A DNA stretch of 64,000 bases from SZUA-36 sp963801195 (GTDB lineage Bacteria; Pseudomonadota; Gammaproteobacteria; Xanthomonadales; SZUA-36). The position numbers were made by a program, and so were the translations under genes. The DNA is taken from NCBI GenBank assembly GCA_963801195.1, contig CAWDDX010000003.1, positions 124,001 through 188,000 on the forward strand, in the 5' to 3' direction. How positions within the stretch are numbered: position 1 is the first letter of the stretch; every line of letters begins with the position of its first letter. Below the pieces are notes generated by a model. That model saw nothing but the letters and a program-made list of their open reading frames with translations. It did no database searches and was not told where the DNA came from. Positions 8,404-17,361 of this stretch are shown here, one piece after another.

Positions 8404-9475
8404 TGTAGACCTGGCAAACCGGAGTTACCTGGTGTACATCGGCTCCGGTTTGCTCACCCATTGCCACCCGGTATTTGATAGCTGCAAGGGAAGCCCCGTA
8501 CTCATCGTCAGTAATGAGACCGTTGCGCCGTTGTACCTGGATAGCCTGGCAGGTTCACTGGCCGGCGCCGATACCCATACCCTGATTCTGCCGGATGGCG
8601 AAATATATAAAACAGCGGGCCAGTGGTCGAGGATCATAGACAAGCTGGTCGAAATGCGCGCGACGCGCGATTCGACACTGTTCACACTGGGCGGTGGCGT
8701 CATTGGCGATATGGGTGGTTTCGCCGCTGCGACTTATATGCGGGGTATACGGTTTATCCAGGCACCCACCAGCCTTTTGGCACAGGTCGATGCCTCTGTG
8801 GGTGGTAAAACCGGTTTTAACCATCCGCAAGGGAAAAACCTGATCGGTGCATTTCACCAACCCGGCGCCGTATTGATCGATATTGAAACACTGGAAACAC
8901 TGCCTGCCCGCGAGTTTTCAGCGGGTTTGGCGGAGGTGGTCAAGATCGCTGCTGTCCGCGATGAGGAATTCCTTCGCTGGCTTGAGACAAACCACGCCGA
9001 AATCATGGCAAGAGCGCCCGATGCGCTGACCAGCATGATCACGCGCAGTGTTGCCAACAAGGCCAGGGTCGTCGCTGAAGATGAGCGCGAGGCGGGCTTG
9101 CGCGCGCTTCTGAATTTCGGCCACAGTTTCGCGCATGCACTGGAAACACTGACCAACTACCGTCTGTATTTACACGGCGAGGCCGTTGCCACGGGTATGA
9201 TGGTGGCGAGCAGACTCAGTGAATTCCGCGGGCTTTGCGAACCAGGGTTCAGTGAACGTCTCGGCAAACTGCTCAAGTCTTTCGATTTACCCCTGGAACT
9301 TCCCGCAAATATCAGTGCGGATGAGATTCTCGAAGCCATGAAACTGGACAAGAAAGTCATTGCCGGTTCAACCAGGTTGATACTGGTAAAATCAGCCGGC
9401 CTGGGGATCATCGACAGTGGCTCTGATTATCTACAGATCGCTGCGGCGATCAAAGCCAGCCAATCAATCAACTAA
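8390..9475 (+). CDS. aroB: 3-Dehydroquinate synthase AroB
   Basis: 361 residues. The NAD-binding and metal-ligand motifs of AroB are present: LPDGEIYKT, GGGVIGDMGGFAAATYMRGI, PTSLLAQVDASVGGKTG (in split order), NFGHSFAHALE and LHGEAVATGM. It converts DAHP to 3-dehydroquinate using NAD+ and a divalent metal, the second step of the shikimate pathway. It starts inside the 3' end of aroK and is followed 22 bases later by hemE, so the three genes are probably one operon. Confidence 0.97.
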   Translation: MQTVNVDLANRSYLVYIGSGLLTHCHPVFDSCKGSPVLIVSNETVAPLYLDSLAGSLAGADTHTLILPDGEIYKTAGQWSRIIDKLVEMRATRDSTLFTLGGGVIGDMGGFAAATYMRGIRFIQAPTSLLAQVDASVGGKTGFNHPQGKNLIGAFHQPGAVLIDIETLETLPAREFSAGLAEVVKIAAVRDEEFLRWLETNHAEIMARAPDALTSMITRSVANKARVVAEDEREAGLRALLNFGHSFAHALETLTNYRLYLHGEAVATGMMVASRLSEFRGLCEPGFSERLGKLLKSFDLPLELPANISADEILEAMKLDKKVIAGSTRLILVKSAGLGIIDSGSDYLQIAAAIKASQSIN

Positions 9476-9497
9476 CCTGGAAAACATTGAACCATTC

Positions 9498-10568
9498 ATG
9501 AACTCAACTCTAAAAAACGATCTCTACATCAGGGCGCTACTGCGCCAGCCAACCGAAAGAACCCCGATTTGGGTGATGCGCCAGGCCGGCCGATATCTGC
9601 CGGAATACCGTGAATTGCGTGCGCAGGCGGGAAGTTTTATGAACTTGTGCACGAATCCCGAACTCGCCTGCGAAGTCACGCTTCAACCCCTGAGAAGGTT
9701 CAAGCTCGATGCCGCCATACTCTTCTCAGATATCCTCACGATACCCGACGCGATGGGTCTCGGTCTTTATTTTGCCGAAGGCGAAGGTCCCAAGTTTGAA
9801 AAGGTCATCAAAACAGCGGCAGACGTGGACTTGCTGAAAAGGCCAGACCCCTCGACATCGCTGGCTTACGTCATGGATGCCGTTGCCCTGATTCGCAAAA
9901 ACCTGGACGGCGAAGTACCGCTGATCGGTTTCAGCGGCAGTCCGTGGACATTGGCCACTTACATGGTCGAAGGCGGCTCCAGCAAGGCCTTTGCCAAAAT
10001 AAAGCGCATGATTTACGGCGACCCTGAGACGGCGCATACCCTGCTCGACAAGCTGGCCGATGCAGTCACCGACTATCTCAATGCACAAATCGAAAGTGGT
10101 GCGCAGGCCGTGCAGATTTTTGACACCTGGGGCGGTGTACTGGCGCCGGAAATGTTCCGGTCGTTTTCATTGCGCTACCTGGAGAAAATCGTCAACGGTC
10201 TGCATCGTGAATATGACGGTAGAACGATCCCCGTGGTGCTGTTCTGTAAAGGCTGTAACTCGCATCTGGAGGCCCTGGCGGATACCGGCTGTGACGGTCT
10301 GGGCCTGGACTGGACCATGACGCTCGAAGAGGCCAGGACGAGGGTGGGTGACCGGGTGGCACTGCAGGGTAACCTGGACCCGGCCATCATGTTGACCACC
10401 CCGGAAGTCATTGAAACCCAGGTCAAAACAACCCTGGCAAGCTTTGGAAGGGGCAACGGTCACGTTTTCAACCTTGGACACGGTATCACCCCCGATGTTG
10501 ATCCTCACCATATGACCGTGCTCTGCGAAAACGTGCAAGAGTACAGCCGGCAATGGCATATGGAGTGA
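9498..10568 (+). CDS. hemE: Uroporphyrinogen decarboxylase HemE
   Basis: 356 residues from ATG 9498 (E. coli HemE has 354). The signature MRQAGRYLPEYREL is at about 27-40, and the second signature GFSGSPWTLATYM is near 145. The enzyme decarboxylates the four acetate side chains of uroporphyrinogen III to give coproporphyrinogen III in the cytoplasm, for heme synthesis. An open extension upstream overlaps aroB and lacks family similarity. The gene ends at a strong hairpin shared with the convergent gene. Confidence 0.97.
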   Translation: MNSTLKNDLYIRALLRQPTERTPIWVMRQAGRYLPEYRELRAQAGSFMNLCTNPELACEVTLQPLRRFKLDAAILFSDILTIPDAMGLGLYFAEGEGPKFEKVIKTAADVDLLKRPDPSTSLAYVMDAVALIRKNLDGEVPLIGFSGSPWTLATYMVEGGSSKAFAKIKRMIYGDPETAHTLLDKLADAVTDYLNAQIESGAQAVQIFDTWGGVLAPEMFRSFSLRYLEKIVNGLHREYDGRTIPVVLFCKGCNSHLEALADTGCDGLGLDWTMTLEEARTRVGDRVALQGNLDPAIMLTTPEVIETQVKTTLASFGRGNGHVFNLGHGITPDVDPHHMTVLCENVQEYSRQWHME

Positions 10569-10591
10569 GCAATAGCGCGTGAGTTCACGGA

Positions 10592-10627
10592 TTTAACCCC
10601 GAAAATTCACCGGGGATCGGGGTTAAA
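10592..10627. terminator. Bidirectional terminator hairpin between hemE and a convergent gene
   Basis: TTTAACCCCGA (10592-10602) pairs perfectly with TCGGGGTTAAA (10617-10627) over a 14-base loop. It serves hemE on the plus strand and the small minus-strand gene, whose TAA stop (10623-10625) lies inside the stem. The loop sequence AATTCACC-GGGGATC resembles a segment at 52724-52743 in the repeat island. Confidence 0.75.
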
Positions 10628-10913
10628 GCGCCGGTTGGGCAGATTTTTCGTTCGCAAGACCCTTTGTGATGATTTCGGTATACAGACCCAGGCAACGTGA
10701 GACCAGCTTGCAATATTCAGGGTGACGTTCGACCAGCGGCTCGTTTACCCGGCTGTCCTCATATACCTTTTTGAGAAAGTCGATATCACGGTCACTCAGC
10801 AACTCACCTTCATTGACCCTGTCTAGTATGCGCAGGGCCCGCGGCAAACGGTTTTCTTCCAGATCGAGCATCAGTGCCGCCAGTGTACCTGCGTCTTTTT
10901 CAGACTGTTCCAT
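10623..10913 (-). CDS. Small hypothetical protein
   Basis: 96 residues from ATG 10913, which has GGGAG 12 bases upstream. The frame stays open to 11129, but the upstream part (CHHTTRFRCKIYYG and so on) is not protein-like and would overlap the divergent gene. The protein is mostly helical and charged (DLEENRLPRALRILDRVNEGELLSDRDIDFLKKVYED), with no signal peptide or membrane helix, so it is cytoplasmic. I do not recognise a family. It converges on hemE and shares its terminator. Confidence 0.6.
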   Translation of the reverse strand: MEQSEKDAGTLAALMLDLEENRLPRALRILDRVNEGELLSDRDIDFLKKVYEDSRVNEPLVERHPEYCKLVSRCLGLYTEIITKGLANEKSAQPAL

Positions 10914-11073
10914 GGGTGCTGGGACTCCCTGTGGCCGAGTCTTCTGCTGACTCAACATAGCTGTTGATCCGTAATAGATTTTACATCTAAAACGGGTAGT
11001 ATGATGGCATTCAACGATTGATGGACCGTAATTATTGACATGCACGTTGGTGTGAACCAGTATTCGTGCCTTC

Positions 11074-12156
11074 ATGGAGCGCGCAAGGGCGAGTGCAGAC
11101 CAGAGAATCGTGAGAGACCTGATTAACAATGAAAATTACCTGGCGTACAGGTTCAACTTCAACACGGAAAATGTGGAATTCCTGCCGGTTGAACGGCATG
11201 AAATACGCAGGGTCAGCGCCCTCAAACACGCGTATATCGATGCAAACAGGCAACTCATTCCCGTGCCGCTGGCGGAATTCGTGGCACTGGCGGAATCTCC
11301 GGGTCAATCACTGGCTGAAAACCCGCCGAGGTTTATTTTCCACACCGCGTTTTGCGCTTCGACTTTTCTCTCCCGCTGTCTCGATGTGGATGGCGTCACT
11401 GTAGGTTTGCGGGAACCGCAACTGCTGCTCGACGCTGCAAATGCAAAACGCCTGCAGTGGCGGTCACAATCGACCCGGCTCGACTTCACCCATCTGCCAA
11501 GGCTGGCCCTGATGTTGTTGCAGAAGCATGCCTCAGAAAAAGAAAAACTGGTCATTAAACCGATAAATTCGGTCAACAACATCATTCCCGAACTGCTGCA
11601 AATTACCGGCCCCGGCAAAGCCCTTTTGATGTATACCGATGCCAGGAACTTTCTGCTGTCGACCTTGAGAAAGGGGGAAGGCGGAAAGCACGTGATCAGG
11701 TCCATGTTCGACCTGCTGCGTTGTGATTTTCCTCACCTGGCGAACCTCACCCTTTCGGCCATGTTGCAAATGACCGACCTGAATATCATCCTGACGCTCT
11801 GGCGGCTTCAAATTGAACAGGCAGAACACACGCTCCAGCAATATTCGTCAATGAATTTGATGGCGTCGTTGTACGGGGAAAAGCTGATTCAGAACCCACT
11901 GGCCATACTCGAATCAGCCAACCGGTTCCTGGACCTGGGTATCACGGCTGAACAGATTGAAGACATCGCCAACAGCGACACGCGGTTTGCTGATGCCAAG
12001 GTCAGTGGCGAACGGTTTAGCACGCAAAAGCGGCAGGAAACCTATCGGAAACTGGAGGAGTTCTATGGCGCCGACCTGGTCAACGGTTTGACGTGGATGG
12101 TCAATAGGAATCCCGGCACCAAACTGAATCCTGTTCTCAGTAACGCCCTCGATTGA
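11074..12156 (+). CDS. Sulfotransferase-like protein with an atypical PAPS loop
   Basis: 360 residues, cytoplasmic. The segment RFIFHTAFCASTFLSRCLD at about 86-104 sits where sulfotransferases carry the 5'-phosphosulfate loop (FIVGMPRSGTxL) at the end of the first strand. Here the Arg is missing and CAST replaces RSGT. The segment LLMYTDARNFLLSTLRKG, about 100 residues later, resembles the second (3'-phosphate) motif region. The likely fold is a P-loop sulfotransferase relative, but activity is uncertain. It lies beside two clear TPR-sulfotransferases on the opposite strand, which supports a shared process. Confidence 0.55.
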   Translation: MERARASADQRIVRDLINNENYLAYRFNFNTENVEFLPVERHEIRRVSALKHAYIDANRQLIPVPLAEFVALAESPGQSLAENPPRFIFHTAFCASTFLSRCLDVDGVTVGLREPQLLLDAANAKRLQWRSQSTRLDFTHLPRLALMLLQKHASEKEKLVIKPINSVNNIIPELLQITGPGKALLMYTDARNFLLSTLRKGEGGKHVIRSMFDLLRCDFPHLANLTLSAMLQMTDLNIILTLWRLQIEQAEHTLQQYSSMNLMASLYGEKLIQNPLAILESANRFLDLGITAEQIEDIANSDTRFADAKVSGERFSTQKRQETYRKLEEFYGADLVNGLTWMVNRNPGTKLNPVLSNALD

Positions 12157-12199
12157 GGGTCTGACGATGGGTTCCTGTTTTATCCCCAAAGCTAATTCA

Positions 12200-13726
12200 T
12201 CAATCAGCTAACTCATCAAGTAACGGCCCTATGAAATCCTGGTATTTCTCCCACAGATTGACCGAACTGGTATACATGGGCTGACGTGCCTGGTACGCAC
12301 TGGCCGTCTTTACGATTCCTTCACTTTTATCAAAATTCAAGCAGTCGTCCTGCCATTCGAGTTCACACGCCACCAGCAATTTGCGAATTTCAACGTCGGG
12401 GTTTTGTGTAAGTGTTTCGTAACTTATGTCATAAATCCCGCCTGGTATAACCTCGTGCCAATGCTTCATAAGCAATTGATATTGCTTGTAGAATTGGGCA
12501 ACGGTTCTTAAATCATAAGCAAAACGGTAATTTCCAGTGGTGAAATTCTGCTTGTAAATGGACAGGCAGGTGTCCCTTGCATCACGTACACAGTGGATGA
12601 TCTTTGCATTGGGCAGCGCGATTTTTATCAACCCGATCATCATCATGTTGAAGGGCATTTTGTCCGTCAGGCGGCGGGACTGCCCGTCCAGCATGTCGAT
12701 TTTTTCCATGTAAATCCTGCCGAACTGTTCGAATGCCTTCGGTGGATAACTGTCGAGCGGGCCGAACTGGTAATTTACCGATTCCTTCAGGAACAGACGG
12801 GTGCCCAGCGCGAAGATATAGTCCAGTTCGCCCGCGCCGTACACATCGGAATGGCTGGCGATGATTTTTTCCACCAGCGAAGTCCCGGAACGCGGCATAC
12901 CGACGATGAATATGGGTCTGTCAGAGGTCTGGGGATCGATACGCACCCGTGAAATGGCCTCGCGGCTGAAACTGATGATGATGCTGCGGATGAGTTCCCT
13001 GTCACTGTCGACCCGGTAATCGAACTCGCGCGACCTGAGATCGTTACCCAGCTTCAGGAATTTGAACGCCTGTGCGTAGTCGCCAACGTTCTCCAGGGCC
13101 TTGGCCAGGGCAAACGAGAGTTGCAGCCTGTTCTCGATGGTCAATTCACGTTGTTCGAATAAATCGAGCATCAGGCCAATATGCGGATCGCCCGCATCCC
13201 GGTACCTGTGAATGCTGGAGTAGGAGAAATGCGCCTGCGTATAGGTTGGCTGCTCGGCCATGACCTTTTGATACAAATCCCTGGCCTCAGCGAATTTGCC
13301 CTGCGATTTCAATATGTTGCCCAGTAGATATTTCGGCGCGACAAGCTGGCTGTGGTCAGACATGATGCGCTTGTAAGCGTCGATCGCCTGCTCCAGTTTG
13401 CCGGCCTGCTGCAGGCTTTCAGCCAGGTTCATCTGCGCTTCGAGAAACCGCGGGGATATCACCAAAGCCTGTTTCCAGAGATTCTCCGCCTCCTTGCGAC
13501 GCTCCGTACGTGCGCAGATTGCGGCCAGGTTGCAGAGAATTTGCGGCGATTTTATTTTTTCTGCGATCAGTGCGCGATAGCCGGATTCCGCATAGGCCAG
13601 GTTGCCGACAGATTGCGCTTGGAGCGCCTGCTGCAGACGCATATTCTGTTCACTGGTCATGACCCGCTTGGGCCTGACCGGCTGCTTGGGATGTTTCTTT
13701 TTGGCTTTTCGCTGCTTTTTACTCAT
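12200..13726 (-). CDS. TPR-repeat sulfotransferase
   Basis: 508 residues. A basic N-terminus (KKQRKAKKKHPKQPVRPKR) is followed by TPR repeats at about 35-230. A PAPS-dependent sulfotransferase domain comes next, with the 5'-phosphosulfate loop FIVGMPRSGTSLVEKI at 273-288 and a 3'-phosphate motif HCVRDARDTCLSIY around 379-391. Sulfotransferases of this TPR-fused type transfer sulfate from PAPS to unknown acceptors, possibly tyrosines or glycans. No signal peptide is visible. The neighbouring gene upstream is a paralog 50 bases away on the same strand. Confidence 0.88.
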   Translation of the reverse strand: MSKKQRKAKKKHPKQPVRPKRVMTSEQNMRLQQALQAQSVGNLAYAESGYRALIAEKIKSPQILCNLAAICARTERRKEAENLWKQALVISPRFLEAQMNLAESLQQAGKLEQAIDAYKRIMSDHSQLVAPKYLLGNILKSQGKFAEARDLYQKVMAEQPTYTQAHFSYSSIHRYRDAGDPHIGLMLDLFEQRELTIENRLQLSFALAKALENVGDYAQAFKFLKLGNDLRSREFDYRVDSDRELIRSIIISFSREAISRVRIDPQTSDRPIFIVGMPRSGTSLVEKIIASHSDVYGAGELDYIFALGTRLFLKESVNYQFGPLDSYPPKAFEQFGRIYMEKIDMLDGQSRRLTDKMPFNMMMIGLIKIALPNAKIIHCVRDARDTCLSIYKQNFTTGNYRFAYDLRTVAQFYKQYQLLMKHWHEVIPGGIYDISYETLTQNPDVEIRKLLVACELEWQDDCLNFDKSEGIVKTASAYQARQPMYTSSVNLWEKYQDFIGPLLDELAD

Positions 13727-13776
13727 GACGCCGGTCCTTCATCAAAATGAACCCTGCAACGGATTCCCGATGAAAG

Positions 13777-15738
13777 TCATTTCAATCCAATGGCGTTTTT
13801 CAGGGGCGCCAGGAACTCGTCGTAGTTTTTCCAGTGTTCCAGCGCTTCGGCATAAATCGGCTTGCGGACCTGCTCGGAGCTGGGTGTTGCGACCGGGCGT
13901 GCATTCAGATGAAAGTCAAGACAGGATTGCTCAAACGGCAGACCACAATACTCCAGTAGACCATCGACAGCCGCTGGCAGGTCATTGATCAGATCTTCGT
14001 ACTTAACGGTTAAAATCTGCTTTGGCAATACACCGTGCCAGTGGTCCATCAAATCGATATAGTCGTTGTAGTATTTGCCGATGTTCGTAAGGTCGTAGGA
14101 AAAAAGAAAACTGTCGGCAAAGAAGTGCCGGTACAAGCTCCAGCCGCTCGCCATCGGGTTACGTCTGATATCGATAATTTTGGCGCCAGGAAAGATTGTT
14201 TTGATCAAACCGATATGGTTGAAATTTGGTGGTGTCTTATCGACAAAATAAGGGGCTTGCTGTCTGTATGTCTGTGCAAAATCCAGATACCTCTGTGCCA
14301 GACCCCGGATTTGTTTAGCACTTAACTTGGCCATGGATTGAGCGTACTGCTCCTGCGCCGGCTTATTTGGATTAATCAGATCCCGGACAATTGAATTAAT
14401 CCCGGCGAGTTCCCGTGTTCCATCGACCTTGCTATGAGCCGTCAGGATTTGTTCCACCAGGGTTGATCCACTGCGTGGTAAACCCACCACGAAAATTGGT
14501 GCGTCAGAAGTACTTCCGGTTTCCTTATGCCTGGAAAAATATTCTGAAGTAAAAAATGTCTTTAATTCGATATTATGATTTGAATAGCGAAAAGGTCGAA
14601 TTTTGGTGTACCCACTGTTTGCCGCCTGATAATGCTGAAAACTTTCTGCAAAACGCTTGCCATCTTCCAGGGCTTTACCCAGCGCAAATTGGATCAACAC
14701 TTTGTTAATGGGTGTATTGTTACCGGTTTTTAGTAAAGCCTGCATTCCTGCTATTTCATCTGCTGAAAACCGGTAGGTCTTCAAATTTGCCAGCTCCCAA
14801 TAAGCTTGACCTGACAGGAATTCATCCTCCATGGCCTCGCGATAGCAACTTATCGCCTTCTTAGTTTCGCCAACTGTTTTTAATACTTTACCCAAGTGTA
14901 GTAAGGACTTGACACGTTTTTCATTGACACCTGACAATTCACGATAAATTGCAATTGCCTCTTCAAAAAGATTCAGGTTATACAGGACTTCAGCCTTGAG
15001 TTCGTATATATCAATATTTTCAGGAGCAATTCCGATGAGTCGGCGGCACTGTTCAAGTGCTTCCTGATACTTCTTGCCGGCGAACAGCGAATAGGCATAT
15101 TCGAGGCCCAGGGCTGCGTTAGCGGGTTGTGTTTCAATGCATTGCGCAAGGATAGATGTGCTGATTTCAAAGTGATGGAATCGTTTTGCAATTCTTGCAA
15201 GCAAGCGAAGCGTGCGCACCTCGGCAGGCACCAGTCCGAGCAGATGACGGCATATTTTATCCGCATTGACAACTTCGCCGTTGCTGAAAGCGCGTTCTGC
15301 TTCTTTCAGCTTATCGTTGAACGCCTTGATCATATCATATTGATTTAAGGCGTCTTTACTTGCCTCTTGTTGTCCACCCTGTTGTAGATATTTACTTAGC
15401 AAAAGCCAGTTTTCATCAATATCCGGCCGCGTGTCAGTGGCATCGCGCAAAAGCCTGATCGCGCCTTTAAGATCATTTTTTCCAGAAAGAATTTTTGCCA
15501 GTTCTACTTTCGCCAATACCTGTTTCGGATTGCGGGAGATCAACGTTTCGTGTGTTAGTTTTGCCTCGTCCATATCTTCACAAAGTAACTGGCAACGCGC
15601 CAGTATGAGCATCGCCAGGTCGTCAGAAAATGTTTCTGCAGATGCATTTTTGAGAGTCTCTTTTACCTCTGCAGCATTTTCTGGAAGCTGGGATTCGAGT
15701 TCTTCAAGTGCTTTGTGCCTCTTATACGCTTCAAGCAT
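13777..15738 (-). CDS. TPR-repeat sulfotransferase (long paralog)
   Basis: 653 residues. TPR repeats span about 1-390, many with the alternating A/L/Y pattern (for example YAYSLFAGKKYQEALEQCRR). The sulfotransferase domain then starts with FVVGLPRSGSTLVEQI at 417-432, and the 3'-phosphate motif IIDIRRNPMASGWSLY lies about 110 residues later. The C-terminal VRKPIYAEALEHWKNY matches the ends of the other two TPR-sulfotransferases here (VREPIYTSSVSRWRHL, ARQPMYTSSVNLWEKY). The acceptor is unknown. Its stop is 50 bases upstream of the shorter paralog, so they are probably co-transcribed. Confidence 0.88.
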   Translation of the reverse strand: MLEAYKRHKALEELESQLPENAAEVKETLKNASAETFSDDLAMLILARCQLLCEDMDEAKLTHETLISRNPKQVLAKVELAKILSGKNDLKGAIRLLRDATDTRPDIDENWLLLSKYLQQGGQQEASKDALNQYDMIKAFNDKLKEAERAFSNGEVVNADKICRHLLGLVPAEVRTLRLLARIAKRFHHFEISTSILAQCIETQPANAALGLEYAYSLFAGKKYQEALEQCRRLIGIAPENIDIYELKAEVLYNLNLFEEAIAIYRELSGVNEKRVKSLLHLGKVLKTVGETKKAISCYREAMEDEFLSGQAYWELANLKTYRFSADEIAGMQALLKTGNNTPINKVLIQFALGKALEDGKRFAESFQHYQAANSGYTKIRPFRYSNHNIELKTFFTSEYFSRHKETGSTSDAPIFVVGLPRSGSTLVEQILTAHSKVDGTRELAGINSIVRDLINPNKPAQEQYAQSMAKLSAKQIRGLAQRYLDFAQTYRQQAPYFVDKTPPNFNHIGLIKTIFPGAKIIDIRRNPMASGWSLYRHFFADSFLFSYDLTNIGKYYNDYIDLMDHWHGVLPKQILTVKYEDLINDLPAAVDGLLEYCGLPFEQSCLDFHLNARPVATPSSEQVRKPIYAEALEHWKNYDEFLAPLKNAIGLK

Positions 15739-15900
15739 CAGTTATTCAGTCTTTTGCCGGGACAGGTGCGCTGATTGTACTTCGGTCGGCATGATTAAAC
15801 CAACTGCGCAGCCCTCCCCGACTCATGCTCTCTTCCATACTTTCGCCACTGGTTCCACATGCCTGTTCTTTCTAGAATGAAGCCGATTCGGGAGACTTTT

Positions 15901-17361
15901 ATGCGCGTTCGACTACTTTTGATAATTGCGGTAATGCTGGCCGCGATCGTGACCCTTTTCCTGTTGCTCCTGGCTACCGATACAGCCCTGTCGGTCTGGC
16001 AGCGGTTGCAACAGGCTCCGCTTTGGCTGCAGTTGGCCTACACGCTGGTTCTACTTTTAATCTCCGCCGGCACGTTGTTGTTCACCTGGCGCTGGCTGAA
16101 GCCTGCACGGAAAAAGCCCGTTACCGGAAGCAAACCCCTCGACCAATCCGACTTCCAGGCGGCGCTGGTTGAATCAGCGGGGGCCGGAATCGATGTCAGC
16201 TTGGCCCTGTCCGAAATCAGGGAACAACAACGGCGAAAACAGGATGGTGAGATTTATATCGCCATATTCGGTGAAATCAGCACCGGCAAAAGCAGCCTGG
16301 TTAAAGCACTCTTGCCAGATGCGGATTTGCAGACCGACCCGAGGGGCGGCACGACCCAAAACGTCAGTCACTACCGCTGGTTGGCGGACTCCGGTGACGC
16401 AGTGATGATTGCCGATCTGCCAGGGTTCAACCTTGATGGCAACCCCGAAATTCTCGAGGAAGCCCGTCGGGCCCACCTGGTGGTTTTTCTTTGTGACGGC
16501 GATATGACACGCAGCCAGATGGAACAACTGAGGGGCCTGCTTTCGATCCAAAAACCATTGGTCGTCGCACTGAATAAAATGGACCGGTATTCGTCCCCGG
16601 AAGCACACGAGATCGCAGAAAGCATTTCGCATAAAACCGGTATTGACCAGGAAGACGTGGTATTTATCCAAACAGGTGGCCGCGAGGAAGTCATTCGATT
16701 GTTACGCGGCGGGCTTGAAGAATCCATCACCCGAAAGCGGATGGCGGACGTAGAACCGCTCCGTCAGGCACTGCAGCGGAAACTGGATGGAGACCACCAA
16801 TTGCTGGAGCAGCTTCGCGACACTGCCGTTCTCCTGCTGGCCACTGAAAAGCTCGATGAGGCTCGTGACAAACACCGTGAAAAACAGGCGGATGAGCTGG
16901 TACAAACGTATTCCAAACGCGCCGTGATTGGCGCGATGGCCGCCGTTGCGCCGGGTTCCGACATCATCATCCAGGGTCTGCTCGCCACGCGGTTGGTGCA
17001 GGGGTTGTGCAAGATTTATGATGTTTCGGTGAAAGAGGTTGAGATCGAATCATTCCTTCGCCTGGCCGGGGGAAGAGTCAAAAAACTGACGGCCATTACA
17101 CTGGCAATCACCGGTAACGCGCTCAAGGCATTTCCCGGTATGGGCACACTGACCGGTGGCCTCGTACATGCGGTTGCCTATGGCATGATCTTCGAAAGCC
17201 TGGGCCGAGCTGCCGCCCAGACACTCGCCAGCCGGGGTGACCTCCGTCCCTATCCCGCAGCAAAAGCCTTTGAGGAGCTTTTAAATGACAATCTTGAAGC
17301 AGGTGCAATCCGCTTTGCAAAACTTGTCCTGGCTGAAAAGGGCAAAGAAAAAAGACCCTGA
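15901..17361 (+). CDS. Membrane-anchored GTPase with DUF697-like C-terminus
   Basis: 486 residues from ATG 15901, chosen for the GGGAGA site just upstream; earlier ATGs at 15859 and 15877 lack one. Two membrane helices lie at about 4-26 and 42-63. The G domain has G1 GEISTGKSS (124-132), G2 GGTT (149-152), G3 DLPG (172-175) and G4 NKMD (225-228). The C-terminal part (AVIGAMAAVAPGSDIIIQ onward) is amphipathic and hydrophobic, like DUF697/YcjF proteins. It overlaps the next GTPase gene by 77 bases. A role in envelope or stress functions is inferred only from this family. Confidence 0.82.
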   Translation: MRVRLLLIIAVMLAAIVTLFLLLLATDTALSVWQRLQQAPLWLQLAYTLVLLLISAGTLLFTWRWLKPARKKPVTGSKPLDQSDFQAALVESAGAGIDVSLALSEIREQQRRKQDGEIYIAIFGEISTGKSSLVKALLPDADLQTDPRGGTTQNVSHYRWLADSGDAVMIADLPGFNLDGNPEILEEARRAHLVVFLCDGDMTRSQMEQLRGLLSIQKPLVVALNKMDRYSSPEAHEIAESISHKTGIDQEDVVFIQTGGREEVIRLLRGGLEESITRKRMADVEPLRQALQRKLDGDHQLLEQLRDTAVLLLATEKLDEARDKHREKQADELVQTYSKRAVIGAMAAVAPGSDIIIQGLLATRLVQGLCKIYDVSVKEVEIESFLRLAGGRVKKLTAITLAITGNALKAFPGMGTLTGGLVHAVAYGMIFESLGRAAAQTLASRGDLRPYPAAKAFEELLNDNLEAGAIRFAKLVLAEKGKEKRP

